Positions 36,691 to 45,166 are shown, numbered from the stretch's first letter. The stretch: 64,000 nucleotides of DNA from Brooklawnia cerclae (GCF_011758645.1 NZ_JAAMOZ010000003.1:173725-237724), one strand, 5' to 3'. The notes: generated by a model not told the origin, from the sequence alone. Numbers and translations: made by a program.

Positions 36691-36722
36691 GGGCCGGGCG
36701 ATCGGAGGGGACCGCCCGGCCC
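36691..36722 (-). terminator. hairpin after the major capsid gene
   Basis: GGGCCGGGCG (36691-36700) pairs with CGCCCGGCCC (36713-36722), a 10-bp stem with a 12-base loop, placed eight bases after the capsid stop at 36730. It could raise capsid message over the connector genes that follow. Confidence 0.65.
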
Positions 36723-36729
36723 GCACGGA

Positions 36730-37902
36730 TCACAGCGCGGTCACGGAAACCGAACCGGCGCCGGCGAAGGTGCCAGTGGCCGAGACCACCGCCGGAGCGG
36801 ACAGCGTGATGGTCTTCGTGACAGTGCCGGTGACGCTCGCCGTCACCCCGGACAGTGCGTTCAGGGCGGTCTCGATGGCCTCCGCGGACGCGTTGTAGGC
36901 GATCGCCGCGGTGGTGGCCGCACCGACCGTCAGGGTGAAGGTGTCACCCGACGCCCCGCCGGAGACGACGAGATCCCAGGTGCGTGCGGCGCCATCGGCG
37001 TCCTTGAACACCACGAAGGCGTTGACGTCGAGGATCGCCCAGCCGAAGATGACCTCAGCCAGGTAGGCGACGCTGTTGCGGCGCTGGAGGTCTCCGTTGC
37101 CGAACGGGTCGCCGTACTCGATCTTCTTGACCGGGATGTTCAGCGCGTACCCGTACTTGAGGGCGCTGAAGTCTCCGGCGATCGCACGGACCTTGGTGTC
37201 GGCGACAGCATCAACCTGCCCGGACACCGTCTTCGACACGGCGGTGGTCAGCCCGTTGAACGAGTCGATCTGGTTCGAGAAGCCCAGTTCCGGGTAGTAG
37301 CGCTGGCCGTTCTTCTGGTTGACGGCCTGGCGCAGTCGGGCGACGAACTTCGGATCCATGGCGAATCCGGTGAAGTCGTACCCGGCATCGGTGACCACAC
37401 CGTACCCGGCCTCGATCTCGGCGTCGATGTTGTTGATGTCGACCAGCTCGTAGCTGGGCGCGGTGTCCAGCGCCACGTCGCCCTGTTCGATCGCGGTGCC
37501 CGAGGCTGCGACGAGCTTGTGGAACACTGCCAGGTCGATCTGCCGGGCGAGAGCCTCGGACAGTTCGGTCTGGAGCAGGCCGAGTACCCCGGACGGGTTC
37601 TGCTCGATCGACTCGATGGTGAACTCCAGGCCGACCTGGGCCTTGATCGGGCGGATGACCTTCGCGCCGAGCTCAAGCTGGCTGTCGGTCTTGTTTCCGC
37701 CCTCACCGACGATCGTCGCGGCAGGGCGGGCGGTCAGGGTCGGGAAGATGTTGTCGCCGAGGATGACCGGGGACGACTGCGCGAGCCTGGGGACGATGGA
37801 AGCGGCGGTCGCCTTCTTCCAGATCTCGTCAGAGACGCGGCGGGGGAGGAGGTTGGTGCCTCCCGTGCCGCCGACGAGGGTGGTGGTAGTCAGAGTGGCC
37901 AT
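36730..37902 (-). CDS. major capsid protein, HK97 fold
   Basis: The 390-residue protein has a typical HK97 course: N-arm (NLLPRRVSDEIWKKATAASI), E-loop region (KVIRPIKAQVGLEFTIESIE), P-domain helix (ELSEALARQIDLAVFHKLVA) and A-domain strand region. About 90 extra C-terminal residues (VVSGGASGDTFTLTVGAATT to GAGSVSVTAL) look like an Ig-like decoration domain. Scaffold and portal genes lie upstream in normal order. Confidence 0.88.
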   Translation of the reverse strand: MATLTTTTLVGGTGGTNLLPRRVSDEIWKKATAASIVPRLAQSSPVILGDNIFPTLTARPAATIVGEGGNKTDSQLELGAKVIRPIKAQVGLEFTIESIEQNPSGVLGLLQTELSEALARQIDLAVFHKLVAASGTAIEQGDVALDTAPSYELVDINNIDAEIEAGYGVVTDAGYDFTGFAMDPKFVARLRQAVNQKNGQRYYPELGFSNQIDSFNGLTTAVSKTVSGQVDAVADTKVRAIAGDFSALKYGYALNIPVKKIEYGDPFGNGDLQRRNSVAYLAEVIFGWAILDVNAFVVFKDADGAARTWDLVVSGGASGDTFTLTVGAATTAAIAYNASAEAIETALNALSGVTASVTGTVTKTITLSAPAVVSATGTFAGAGSVSVTAL

Positions 37903-37929
37903 GGCTGGTCACGTCCTTCCTGGCCTCAG

Positions 37930-38544
37930 TCAGAAGCCGAGAATGCGCAGCGCTTCAGCGTCTGCGTCGGTGGATTGCGTGGTTCCGCCTGCGGTGACAT
38001 CCCGCCATCCGGCGCCGGGTGCCTGTGCGGGCCCCGAGGCGTACTGGGGATGGGCGGCAACTGCCTTCTTGATCGCCTCGGACAGCGCCTGAATGTCGTC
38101 CGGGTCGATCTGGCCGACCGAACGGAGGAACGAGGCGGAGTCTGTGAGCGCATCGGGATTGGCACCGTTGGCGGCGGCGAGACGCAGCACTGCCGACTCG
38201 CGCCGTGCGGCGGAGGCCTGCTGCTGTGATGTGGCCAGCTGTGCAGCCAGCTCCTTGGGATCTGCGGGGGCCTGCTCGATTCCGAGAGCCTGGCCGATCG
38301 CGGTCTTGAACGCCCCGAACTCGTCCTTGAGGGACTTGAGATCGTTGAAGTTCTGGCGGCTCCGGCTCTCCCACTTGCGAGCCTCACCCTTCCAGTCGGT
38401 GCCGTCGTCTGGCTGGCGTGTGCCGTTGTCAGACGGCGTGTCGCCGTTGGCTGGGGGGGTGGTGGTCTGGGCCGCTTGGGCCTGTTGCCCGGCGTCGTTG
38501 GCAACAGGGGCCAGAGGGGTTGGTTCAATCGCGGATTCGGACAT
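37930..38544 (-). CDS. capsid scaffold protein
   Basis: A 204-residue, low-complexity, helical protein (MSESAIEPTPLAPVANDAGQ) with a coiled-coil (DEFGAFKTAIGQALGIEQAP, AAQLATSQQQASAARRESAV) and a conserved C-terminal tip (DAEALRILGF). It sits directly before the capsid gene, the standard place for a scaffold that guides procapsid assembly. Confidence 0.8.
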   Translation of the reverse strand: MSESAIEPTPLAPVANDAGQQAQAAQTTTPPANGDTPSDNGTRQPDDGTDWKGEARKWESRSRQNFNDLKSLKDEFGAFKTAIGQALGIEQAPADPKELAAQLATSQQQASAARRESAVLRLAAANGANPDALTDSASFLRSVGQIDPDDIQALSEAIKKAVAAHPQYASGPAQAPGAGWRDVTAGGTTQSTDADAEALRILGF

Positions 38545-38618
38545 GAGTTTCGTCTCCTGTGCAGGGGATTGGGTTGACCCGCTGGCGCCGTGCGGCGGCA
38601 TGCGGGAGACTGGTGGTT

Positions 38619-38846
38619 ATGTGCGCACACGACGAGACCCCGACGGCTGGCGAGTCATCGGGGCCTGTGCTGTGTACGGACGGCCTGGACCACGTGTGGA
38701 CCGGGCTGGAGATTGTGGCGGCCGGGAAGGGGCTGGCGTTCCTTCACACGTGCAAGCTGTGCGGGGCGCAGTGGTACGAGCCGTCGATCAGGGATTCGGG
38801 GTATCTGGATCGGGTGCGGGGCGCTGAGAGGCGCAGGCCCGACTAG
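38619..38846 (+). CDS. small zinc-ribbon-like protein on the opposite strand
   Basis: ATG at 38619 gives 75 residues (MCAHDETPTAGESSGPVLCT) with CKLCGAQWYEPS, one half of a zinc knuckle; C2 and C19 could complete the site. It is a plus-strand gene inside the minus-strand late operon, ending four bases into the immunity gene. It probably has its own promoter. No function is recognised. Confidence 0.55.
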   Translation: MCAHDETPTAGESSGPVLCTDGLDHVWTGLEIVAAGKGLAFLHTCKLCGAQWYEPSIRDSGYLDRVRGAERRRPD

Positions 38847-39085
38847 ACCTCGCGCATCCCGTCGAGCATCGGCAGGATGCTGGTGAACAGCACGCGCTCT
38901 GCGGTGCCCTTGGTGCGGTCGACGAGGATCGTCGTTGCACCCATGACGGACCGGTCAGGATCGGTGTTCACGAACACCACGTGCGTGCCCGACTCGTATT
39001 CGGCCGTGAGCCTCCACGATGGCGGGTCGGTGCCTGGGACAGCCGTACGCGCCACCTCGTATGCCTGGTCGAGCGAGATGGTCAT
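38843..39085 (-). CDS. probable immunity protein (YrhB/Imm35-like)
   Basis: ATG 39085 overlaps the stop of the MuF-toxin gene (ATGA), so the two are coupled. The 80-residue product (MTISLDQAYEVARTAVPGTD) has an N-terminal helix, WRLTAEYESGTHVVFVNTDP and TTILVDRTKGTAERVLF. This pattern fits the YrhB-type immunity proteins, which often follow papain-fold toxins. It would protect the lysogen from the toxin domain. Family assignment by eye is moderate; the coupled position strengthens it. Confidence 0.68.
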   Translation of the reverse strand: MTISLDQAYEVARTAVPGTDPPSWRLTAEYESGTHVVFVNTDPDRSVMGATTILVDRTKGTAERVLFTSILPMLDGMREV

Positions 39086-40650
39086 GATGCCATCCATTCT
39101 TTCACCGTTCCGTGGAATTGCGCATTGTCTGTGCGAATCGCTTGCACCGTTCCAGATCTCACATGGTCGAGGTAGTGTGCCACATCATCCTGGCCGTTCT
39201 GCGGATCTGACAGGACGATCTTTCCGCCACGCTTCTCCCATGACCAGACGTGCCCCCACCCGTTGCCTCTCTTCCACATTGCTTGGATCGAACCGCGGGC
39301 GCCGTCTGGGATCGAGGCGTCGGAGGCCATCGCGGCCAGACCATTCTTGCCGGTTCCGGGAAGCTTCCAGATCTGCGGCTTCCCGCCACCGGCCAACTCC
39401 CATGCGTCCGCTATGGCACCGGCCGGTCGTCCGGTGAAATTTGGCGCGGCTGTCACCTCGAAACCCCGGAGCCGATGCTCGAAAGCGACGACACAGTTTG
39501 TGCAGTTGGCCTGGTAGCCGTTCTTGCTGTTCATCAGCGGGTTTGTGCGTGCCAGCGACTCCAGTTTGGTCTCGGAGGTTTTCTGGCGTGGAAGGCTGTA
39601 CGGATTCGGGTGGACCGCCGGCGCTTTGGCCGCCTGATACGAGTCCCTCCACCCCGGGTTCTGGCGCTTCTGCGACCATGCTGACGACGGCCATGAGCCG
39701 CTGCGCCACGCATCGGCGCCCTGCTTGCCCAGGATGTGCTCCTGCACCTCAGCGGACTGCTTGGCGAGCCACGCCTCGCCGTCACCGGGGGCAAGACGCG
39801 GACGCGGCTCGCTCATCCCAGCCAGGCGGGGGTCGATGTCGCCCCAGTCCTTCGTCTCCGGGACGCGGGCGCACCGGCCGTTCGGGTGATCCTGCGGCCC
39901 AGGCTCGTCGAGATCGTGCAGGGTGCCGTGCTGAGCGAGGCAGGAGCGGCACGTGCGCGGTCCGAGTGTCGCGTGCCAGCGCCAGCCGACCAGCATGTCG
40001 GAGTTGGCGAGTTCGAAGGCCTGGGCAGCGTTACGGTAGGCGTCGAGCTGCTCGGTGCGGGCGATCGTCATGGCGCGCACCAGGCCGCCGTTGAAGACTC
40101 CTCCGACCGCGGCAACCATGCGGCGTGCCGTGTCGCGCGGGTTCACGCCGGTTGCCAGTCCGCGGGCGAGCTCGCGGCGCATCGCCTCGGCGGCTTCCTC
40201 CTGGAGGAAGTAGCCGCGTGCGGTGATCTGCTCGGTGCTGCGGCGCACTATCGCATCGATCTGCCCGGGGTCGACGCGGTTGAGGTTGATGCCCATCCCC
40301 GAGGCGCCGTCGGGTAGCTGGGTGGAGATCAGCTCCTCAGCGTCACCGATCGCCTGCTGGATCAGCCGTTCGGCCTGAGGGGTGATCGCCGCCCCCAGTG
40401 TGGCCACCGCCTGCCGCATGGCCGAGGCGGCGACCCTGAGTGCCTGTGACTGCTTGCGGCGGCGCACCAGGCGGGAGACCATGCCGTTGCCGGACGCGAT
40501 GTCGGCGGTCACCTCGTCGAGTTCGGCGGACAACTGGTCCCACAGCCGGGCCCATGCCGCGATCAGCTCCTGATCGCCGGCGGCCAGCGCCTGGTCGACG
40601 AGACTGCGCTGCTGCGACAGTGCGCGCAGGGTGTCGCGGTTGACCGCCAT
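39082..40650 (-). CDS. MuF-type capsid protein fused to papain-fold toxin
   Basis: The first about 300 of 522 residues are a phage Mu gpF-like head protein (MTIARTEQLDAYRNAAQAFE, WRWHATLGPRTCRSCLAQHG, DHPNGRCARVP). After a linker comes a C-terminal domain (about 370-522) with NCTNCVVAFEHRLRG (Cys383/Cys386), GWGHVWSWEKRGG (His467) and IVLSDPQNGQ (Asp482). These form the Cys-His-Asp triad pattern of papain-fold toxin 1 (Tox-PL), a deamidase or protease fold of polymorphic toxins. MuF proteins are packaged in the head, so the toxin could be carried in virions. The immunity gene follows. Confidence 0.83.
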   Translation of the reverse strand: MAVNRDTLRALSQQRSLVDQALAAGDQELIAAWARLWDQLSAELDEVTADIASGNGMVSRLVRRRKQSQALRVAASAMRQAVATLGAAITPQAERLIQQAIGDAEELISTQLPDGASGMGINLNRVDPGQIDAIVRRSTEQITARGYFLQEEAAEAMRRELARGLATGVNPRDTARRMVAAVGGVFNGGLVRAMTIARTEQLDAYRNAAQAFELANSDMLVGWRWHATLGPRTCRSCLAQHGTLHDLDEPGPQDHPNGRCARVPETKDWGDIDPRLAGMSEPRPRLAPGDGEAWLAKQSAEVQEHILGKQGADAWRSGSWPSSAWSQKRQNPGWRDSYQAAKAPAVHPNPYSLPRQKTSETKLESLARTNPLMNSKNGYQANCTNCVVAFEHRLRGFEVTAAPNFTGRPAGAIADAWELAGGGKPQIWKLPGTGKNGLAAMASDASIPDGARGSIQAMWKRGNGWGHVWSWEKRGGKIVLSDPQNGQDDVAHYLDHVRSGTVQAIRTDNAQFHGTVKEWMAS

Positions 40651-40682
40651 GGCTCACCCCCGCACCGGTACCGTCACATGCC

Positions 40683-40895
40683 ATGAGCGACGAGGATCGG
40701 CGACCAGTGACCATCGACGATGTCCGCGGCCGTGCCACCATCCGGGTGTGGCCCGAGGCTGCCGAACTGCTGGGGATCAGCAAGGACGCCGCCTACCGGG
40801 CCGCTGCGGCCGGGCAGATACCCACGCTGAGGCTCGGGCGGCGCCTGCTCGTCCCGGTGCCGAAGCTGCTGGAGATGCTCGGCTACCCCGTGTAG
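40683..40895 (+). CDS. excisionase-like HTH protein on the opposite strand
   Basis: The 70-residue protein (MSDEDRRPVTIDDVRGRATI) has the MerR/Xis-type motif AAELLGISKDAAYRAAAAGQ followed by LRLGRRLLVPVPKLLEMLG, as in HTH_17 excisionase-family proteins. It lies in plus orientation between the MuF and portal genes and its end overlaps the portal 3' end by 13 bases. TACCGT at 40668-40673, nine bases before the ATG, is a possible leaderless -10 box. It may be a regulator or excision factor. Confidence 0.72.
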   Translation: MSDEDRRPVTIDDVRGRATIRVWPEAAELLGISKDAAYRAAAAGQIPTLRLGRRLLVPVPKLLEMLGYPV

Positions 40896-42238
40896 GAAGC
40901 GCCAGCCGCACCCTGGCCGTCGAGGAACGCCTGGGCCATCGCGGTCGCGCTGCTCGCAGCCTCGGCGCGCACCCGGTCAGCGAGGCTCACGCCGCCCTCG
41001 TCGGTGGCTGCCGGATCGTAGCCTGCCGTCCGCAGCCAGATCTCGGGCGGCATGCCCAGGTCCTTCTCGGCCTGCGCCTGTGTCAGTTGCTCGCTCGCGT
41101 CGTGCGGGGTTGGGTCGTCCCAGATCGGCCGCATTCCGGGGTGCCCGAGCAACTCCATCTGGCCGCGCCAGCATGGTGTCGCGTCGGCCTCGAATGTGCG
41201 GACCGCAGACGTGCGGGACTCGTTGATGATACGCAGCGCCACACCTGAGGGCACGTCGCCACGGTTCTTGGAGAACACGTAGGGCGGGATACCTGTTGCC
41301 AGGCAGATGTCCTGCTGGGCGGCAGCCCGCAACGCGAGGAGCTTGTCCGAATCCGGCCCCGGGAACTCGCCGGCGGTCTTCGCGACCAGCGCCAGGATCG
41401 ACTCCTTGGTCGGATCGAACTCTGCGCTCATCTCCCCGTTGAGGCCGACGCTGTCGGCCAGGGCGTACCGGATCGGCAACGCGATGCGCTCAGAGGCGAC
41501 GATCGTGGAGGCCACGTAGTAGTTGAGTTCGTCCTGGGTCTGGATCACGCGTTCGAGGATCGAGCGGCCCCGCTTGTCCGGATCGTCGGAGTCGCGCTTC
41601 CACCACACCACAGGAACAACCCCGAAGCCGTGGGTCAGCACCGGGCCGCCGTCGTCGCCGTCGTACGGCATCCAGCCGATCGCGACCTTCGGGATGTCGC
41701 GCAGCTTGGCGCCGTCCTTCTCGACCACCGGAAGCCGTGAGATGTAGCGTTCGCAGCGGTCGGCGTAATAGATGTTCACCCGGGCATGCCGGGTGGTGCT
41801 GTCGACCCACACGCGGGCGGCCCGGTCGAGGACCTCCTGGTTGTCGGGGTCGACGTGCGGGACGATCGCGTTCGCAGGCTGGCGTGCGGCGCGCAGCTTG
41901 CCGTTGGGGAGCTGCCAGGTGATCGTGAAGGCGTCACCGTCACGCCACGCACCACGATGCACCATGCCAGCGAGGCGTTCGATGGCATTCGCCTCTGCCT
42001 CGTCGATGCCGTCCTGCGAGGTCCACGAGTCGATGGAGATGCGGTCGGTGAACGCCGACACGGTCGCCGGCATCAGGTTCATGCGGGCGCGTTCGGTGAT
42101 CCACCGGTAGCGTTGCCTGAACTTCCAGGAGGCGAACGGGAAGGCGTGCCTGCCCTCGTAGTAGCGCGTGAACAGGTCGTAGTGAGGCTGCTGGGAGATC
42201 CAGGACTCGATGATGGCAGGCAGGTCATCGCGGGACAT
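40883..42238 (-). CDS. portal protein
   Basis: ATG 42238 is chosen because AGGAGG lies five bases upstream; an ATG at 42253 overlaps the terminase stop but would place that SD inside the gene. The 451-residue product has a portal pattern typical of actinophages: FTRYYEGRHAFPFASWKFRQ, VVPVVWWKRDSDDPDKRGRS, IQTQDELNYYVASTIVASER and TGIPPYVFSKNRGDVPSGVA. It forms the dodecameric ring for DNA entry. Confidence 0.88.
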   Translation of the reverse strand: MSRDDLPAIIESWISQQPHYDLFTRYYEGRHAFPFASWKFRQRYRWITERARMNLMPATVSAFTDRISIDSWTSQDGIDEAEANAIERLAGMVHRGAWRDGDAFTITWQLPNGKLRAARQPANAIVPHVDPDNQEVLDRAARVWVDSTTRHARVNIYYADRCERYISRLPVVEKDGAKLRDIPKVAIGWMPYDGDDGGPVLTHGFGVVPVVWWKRDSDDPDKRGRSILERVIQTQDELNYYVASTIVASERIALPIRYALADSVGLNGEMSAEFDPTKESILALVAKTAGEFPGPDSDKLLALRAAAQQDICLATGIPPYVFSKNRGDVPSGVALRIINESRTSAVRTFEADATPCWRGQMELLGHPGMRPIWDDPTPHDASEQLTQAQAEKDLGMPPEIWLRTAGYDPAATDEGGVSLADRVRAEAASSATAMAQAFLDGQGAAGASYTG

Positions 42239-42249
42239 GCGTCCTCCTG

Positions 42250-43665
42250 TCATCCGATGTGGAACCTCTGGAATGCCGCGGTGGCACCGTTCAGGCAGTT
42301 GAGTGCTTGGGTGAGGGCGTCGACGACGTCGTCGTGTGAGGCGTTCGGGAATCCGGCCAGTTCCTCGACCGCGTCGTCCGCCCAACTGGCGACCGAGTTG
42401 GCCGGCAGGTGCACGTTGCCTGCTGCGCACAAGGGGGTGACGGCGTTCGCCCTGGCCACCTTCGATTCGTGCGGGGTGACCGGGATGATGCCGGGCAGCT
42501 TCTTGTTCAGCGAGTCGATGACCGCCGGGCCGTTCGCCTTGTCCTCGATCAGCTTGGCGGTGGCCTGTGGCCAGCGGCGCGACATGTCCACGATCTGCTC
42601 GATCGTCTCGGTGAACGACCACCGGCCGCGCACCTGGTCGAGGAGCCAGAAGTCGGCACCTTGGCGCATCCACACCTGCCCGACGACGAAGTCCGAGCTG
42701 TCGGTTCCCTTGAAGGTGAGATCCCAGGACTGGATGAATGTGCCGGTCAGTTGCGGGACGCGCGTCCAGCGCTTCCACCAGTCGCGTTTGAAGATCCCGC
42801 CCTCGGCGGGAGAGGGATGGCCTTGGTACATCGCGTTCCACACGCGCGGGCCGACGGTGCGCTTCCTGCTCTCCCACTGCTCGCGGGTGCGGGGCGTGCC
42901 GTCCCTGTTGCGCCGGGCGGAGATCATGTACTCGCCCGCCTGGCGTCCGAGCGGGTCGGTGGCCGGGTCCTCGCACTGGGCGGGGATGTTGACGATGCGC
43001 CAGCCCGCGTGCGTGTCGCGCTCGACCAGGCGGCCGATGAGGTCGTCCTCATGCCAGCGGGTCATGATGACGACGACGGGTGCGCCGGGTGCGAGGCGGG
43101 CGGACAGCGACTCGGTCCACCAGTCCCAGCAGTCGTCGCGGGCCAGCTCCGAGTCGGCCTCGGTGCGGTTCACCGGATCGTCGATGACGATCATGTCGGC
43201 TGGCCGACCGTCGACACCGGCGCCGCGTCCGACAGACAGGACGCCGCCGCGATGGCCCTCCAGCTCCCACTCGTGCTTGGAGCCGTTGTCGCGGGAGATC
43301 GCGAGTCCGAGTTGAGGCACCGAGCTGATAGCACGGCGGATCATCAGGCCGTTGCGGTTGGCGAGGCTCTGGTTGTAGGCGCCGGCGACGACGCGGGTGT
43401 CGGGGTTGCGCTCCAGTGCGCGGATGACGAAGTCGCGGACGACGCGAGTTGTCTTGCCTTCCTGCGGCGGCATCGAGATCCCGAGCCGCCCGTCAGGTGT
43501 GGCGAGCAGCCGATCCAGCTCGGCGTCGATGAGGTCGAGTGCCGGAGTCTGCACGGTGCGGGGGTCGATGAGCGTGGCGATCTGACCGGGGGTGAGGGCG
43601 TCGGCGTGCTGGGCCGCGTCGAGCATGCCGAGCATGGCGTCGGCGGTGGCCGAGGGGATCGACAC
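42250..43665 (-). CDS. terminase large subunit
   Basis: The 471-residue packaging motor has a Walker A variant MPPQEGKTTR (about 65-74), Walker B DMIVIDDPV, a coupling segment VVVIMTRWHEDDLIGRLVE and a C-terminal RNase H-like nuclease (IQSWDLTFKGTDSSDFVVGQ, LIEDKANGPAVID, NASHDDVVDAL). It cuts and packages concatemeric DNA into the procapsid. Confidence 0.93.
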   Translation of the reverse strand: MSIPSATADAMLGMLDAAQHADALTPGQIATLIDPRTVQTPALDLIDAELDRLLATPDGRLGISMPPQEGKTTRVVRDFVIRALERNPDTRVVAGAYNQSLANRNGLMIRRAISSVPQLGLAISRDNGSKHEWELEGHRGGVLSVGRGAGVDGRPADMIVIDDPVNRTEADSELARDDCWDWWTESLSARLAPGAPVVVIMTRWHEDDLIGRLVERDTHAGWRIVNIPAQCEDPATDPLGRQAGEYMISARRNRDGTPRTREQWESRKRTVGPRVWNAMYQGHPSPAEGGIFKRDWWKRWTRVPQLTGTFIQSWDLTFKGTDSSDFVVGQVWMRQGADFWLLDQVRGRWSFTETIEQIVDMSRRWPQATAKLIEDKANGPAVIDSLNKKLPGIIPVTPHESKVARANAVTPLCAAGNVHLPANSVASWADDAVEELAGFPNASHDDVVDALTQALNCLNGATAAFQRFHIG

Positions 43666-43831
43666 GGGTCACCTCCCGGCTGGTGCTCCTCCCGCTGTCG
43701 CATGTGTGGCTGACCGGCGCAGGAGGCCGTTGGCGGGGGCGAAAGGACGGGCGTGAAACCCCCTGGGCAGCCTTCGGGCATTTGTTCGGTTGGTGCCTTG
43801 CCCGCGCCCGTTGACGCCGGTCAGCCAAGCT

Positions 43832-44014
43832 CTAGTCCCAGTCCCTCGATGCCTCGCACATCGGGCACCGCCAGGGCCTGCCGACCATGGGACAGCCGCA
43901 TCGTGGGCAATCGGGCACGGGTTCGCGGTTGGTGGGGATCACGCAGTCGGGTGTCACGTGCTCCTCGAAGGTCGCGAGGTGTGCGAGCAGTGCGTCGAGG
44001 GTGACGAAGCGCAC
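43832..44014 (-). CDS. small zinc-ribbon protein
   Basis: The 60-residue product (MRFVTLDALLAHLATFEEHV) ends in a double CxxC zinc ribbon: CPRCGCPMVGRPWRCPMCEA. Such proteins are common near terminase genes in actinophages. The role is unknown. Confidence 0.6.
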   Translation of the reverse strand: MRFVTLDALLAHLATFEEHVTPDCVIPTNREPVPDCPRCGCPMVGRPWRCPMCEASRDWD

Positions 44015-44020
44015 CGCACG

Positions 44021-44269
44021 TCAGTCGTCCGGGTCGTCGTATGCCCAGTCGGACGCGATGATGTCGTGGTACGCCTCGACCAGCCCGCGCACGGCGAACC
44101 GGTTTCCGTCACTGACGGCGAACACCAAGTTGTTGCCGTGGTCGATGTCGTCGAAGTCGGTGTTGTCGGCGAGGACGACGTAGGCGCCGACGATGGCCCG
44201 CTCGCCGTTCTCGTCGGCGATGTGGGCCTCGATGGCGTCGTGCAGCGCCTGCTTGGTCTCAGCGCTCAC
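44021..44269 (-). CDS. small acidic phage protein
   Basis: 82 residues, acidic (ENGERAIVGAYVVLADNTDF, ending ASDWAYDDPDD), with a helix-strand-strand-helix layout. It lies six bases upstream of the zinc-ribbon gene. No family recognised. Confidence 0.6.
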   Translation of the reverse strand: MSAETKQALHDAIEAHIADENGERAIVGAYVVLADNTDFDDIDHGNNLVFAVSDGNRFAVRGLVEAYHDIIASDWAYDDPDD

Positions 44270-44289
44270 GTGGCCTCCTGAAGTCGAGC

Positions 44290-44350
44290 CCCGCCCGGGG
44301 ATTCTGCACTCGCGCCGACCCCGATGCGGCGCGTGATCGACCCGGGCGGG
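44290..44350. other. nested hairpin element
   Basis: CCCGCCCGGG (44290-44299) pairs with CCCGGGCGGG (44341-44350) and encloses a second stem, CGCGCC with GGCGCG (44311-44316 and 44328-44333). It fills the gap between two small genes and could be a terminator or an RNA-processing structure. Confidence 0.5.
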
Positions 44351-44362
44351 ACGTGTGTGGGG

Positions 44363-44683
44363 TTAGCTGGTGACGCCGTCGCCGCAGGTGACGACGCCGA
44401 CCGCTCGCCGGATGGACTCCTCGACGTGGCGGGCGTCGACGTTCACGTGGGCGACGTTGACGACCGGCTGAGGTTCGCTCACCCCGAACGCCTGCCGCTT
44501 GGCTCGGCGTAGCGCTTCGATGAGCGCGTCCACCTGGTCGGCGCTGGTCGCCTGCCACATGGCCATGGCGGGCACGGTCTGGACGGTCTCGGTCTCGTCG
44601 ATCCTGACGGTGACGAGCTGGCCGTCCTTGGCCCATCCGACCTCGACGGACTGGCCGTTGTCGTACTGGCGTTCCTTCGGCAT
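44363..44683 (-). CDS. hypothetical phage protein
   Basis: The 106-residue protein begins MPKERQYDNGQSVEVGWAKD at ATG 44683. An N-terminal beta sheet (QLVTVRIDETETVQTVP) is followed by a helix (ADQVDALIEALRRAKRQAFG) and VVNVAHVNVDARHVEESIRR. No domain recognised. It is followed by the nested hairpin. Confidence 0.6.
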   Translation of the reverse strand: MPKERQYDNGQSVEVGWAKDGQLVTVRIDETETVQTVPAMAMWQATSADQVDALIEALRRAKRQAFGVSEPQPVVNVAHVNVDARHVEESIRRAVGVVTCGDGVTS

Positions 44684-45095
44684 CACGCGCTCCCTGTCTG
44701 CCCATCGCGGGCGGGTTGGCTTGGGGTGGTCGATCGGTTCCGCGCCGATCACCGCGTCCGGCCTGCACCGTCGGCTGTGCGTACCGGCTCGTTGCTGCCG
44801 CGAGGGATCAGCTCGCTCCGACGTGGGTGGACCGCCCGCGAGTCGAACGCGGATGACGCCAGCCTCTCGGCCAGCCGAATGCCCATGCGGCCCGTGTGCC
44901 GCAGCCTCCCGGCACTGCTCGCCGTGGCCAGCGGTGAGTCAGTGCCGGGGTGCTGCGCGCTATGACGCCCGATCCACGCTTGACGTGGCGGCGTGTTTGT
45001 GCCCGGCGCGATCGTCGCCAGGCCGCTATTGTGGGTAGCTTTTGCCTCCGCCGCTGAACCTCGTTTGCCCCAAGGGCGGCGGGGGGCATGAGAAA
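44684..45095. other. gene-free spacer between early and late modules
   Basis: About 410 bases carry no convincing ORF. The only structures seen are a tRNA-like remnant (44828-44893) and the GCTA/TAGC repeat near 45031-45046. The spacer lies between the terminator at 45096 and the first late-side gene, so a promoter for the minus-strand operon probably lies here, but no clear -35/-10 pair was found. Confidence 0.5.
44828..44893 (-). other. tRNA-like remnant lacking an anticodon arm
   Basis: On the minus strand GGGCCGC and GCGGTCC can form a seven-pair acceptor (one G-U). CCGCG-TTCGACT-CGCGG is a perfect T arm, and TGGCCGAGAGGC resembles a serine-type D arm. Only 66 nt separate the ends and no anticodon stem can be drawn, so this is probably a deleted tRNA gene. 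Confidence 0.4.
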
Positions 45096-45126
45096 AGCCG
45101 GTCCCGTGGGTTCCACAGTTCCGGCT
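45096..45126 (-). terminator. Rho-independent terminator
   Basis: AGCCGG and CCGGCT form the outer stem and GTGG/CCAC an inner one. On the minus strand it is followed by TTTTCT. It ends the early-side transcript 40 bases after the HTH gene stop at 45167. Confidence 0.75.
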
Positions 45127-45166
45127 AGACGCCGATAGCGTAGCACACCCTGGTGCGACAGGCGTG

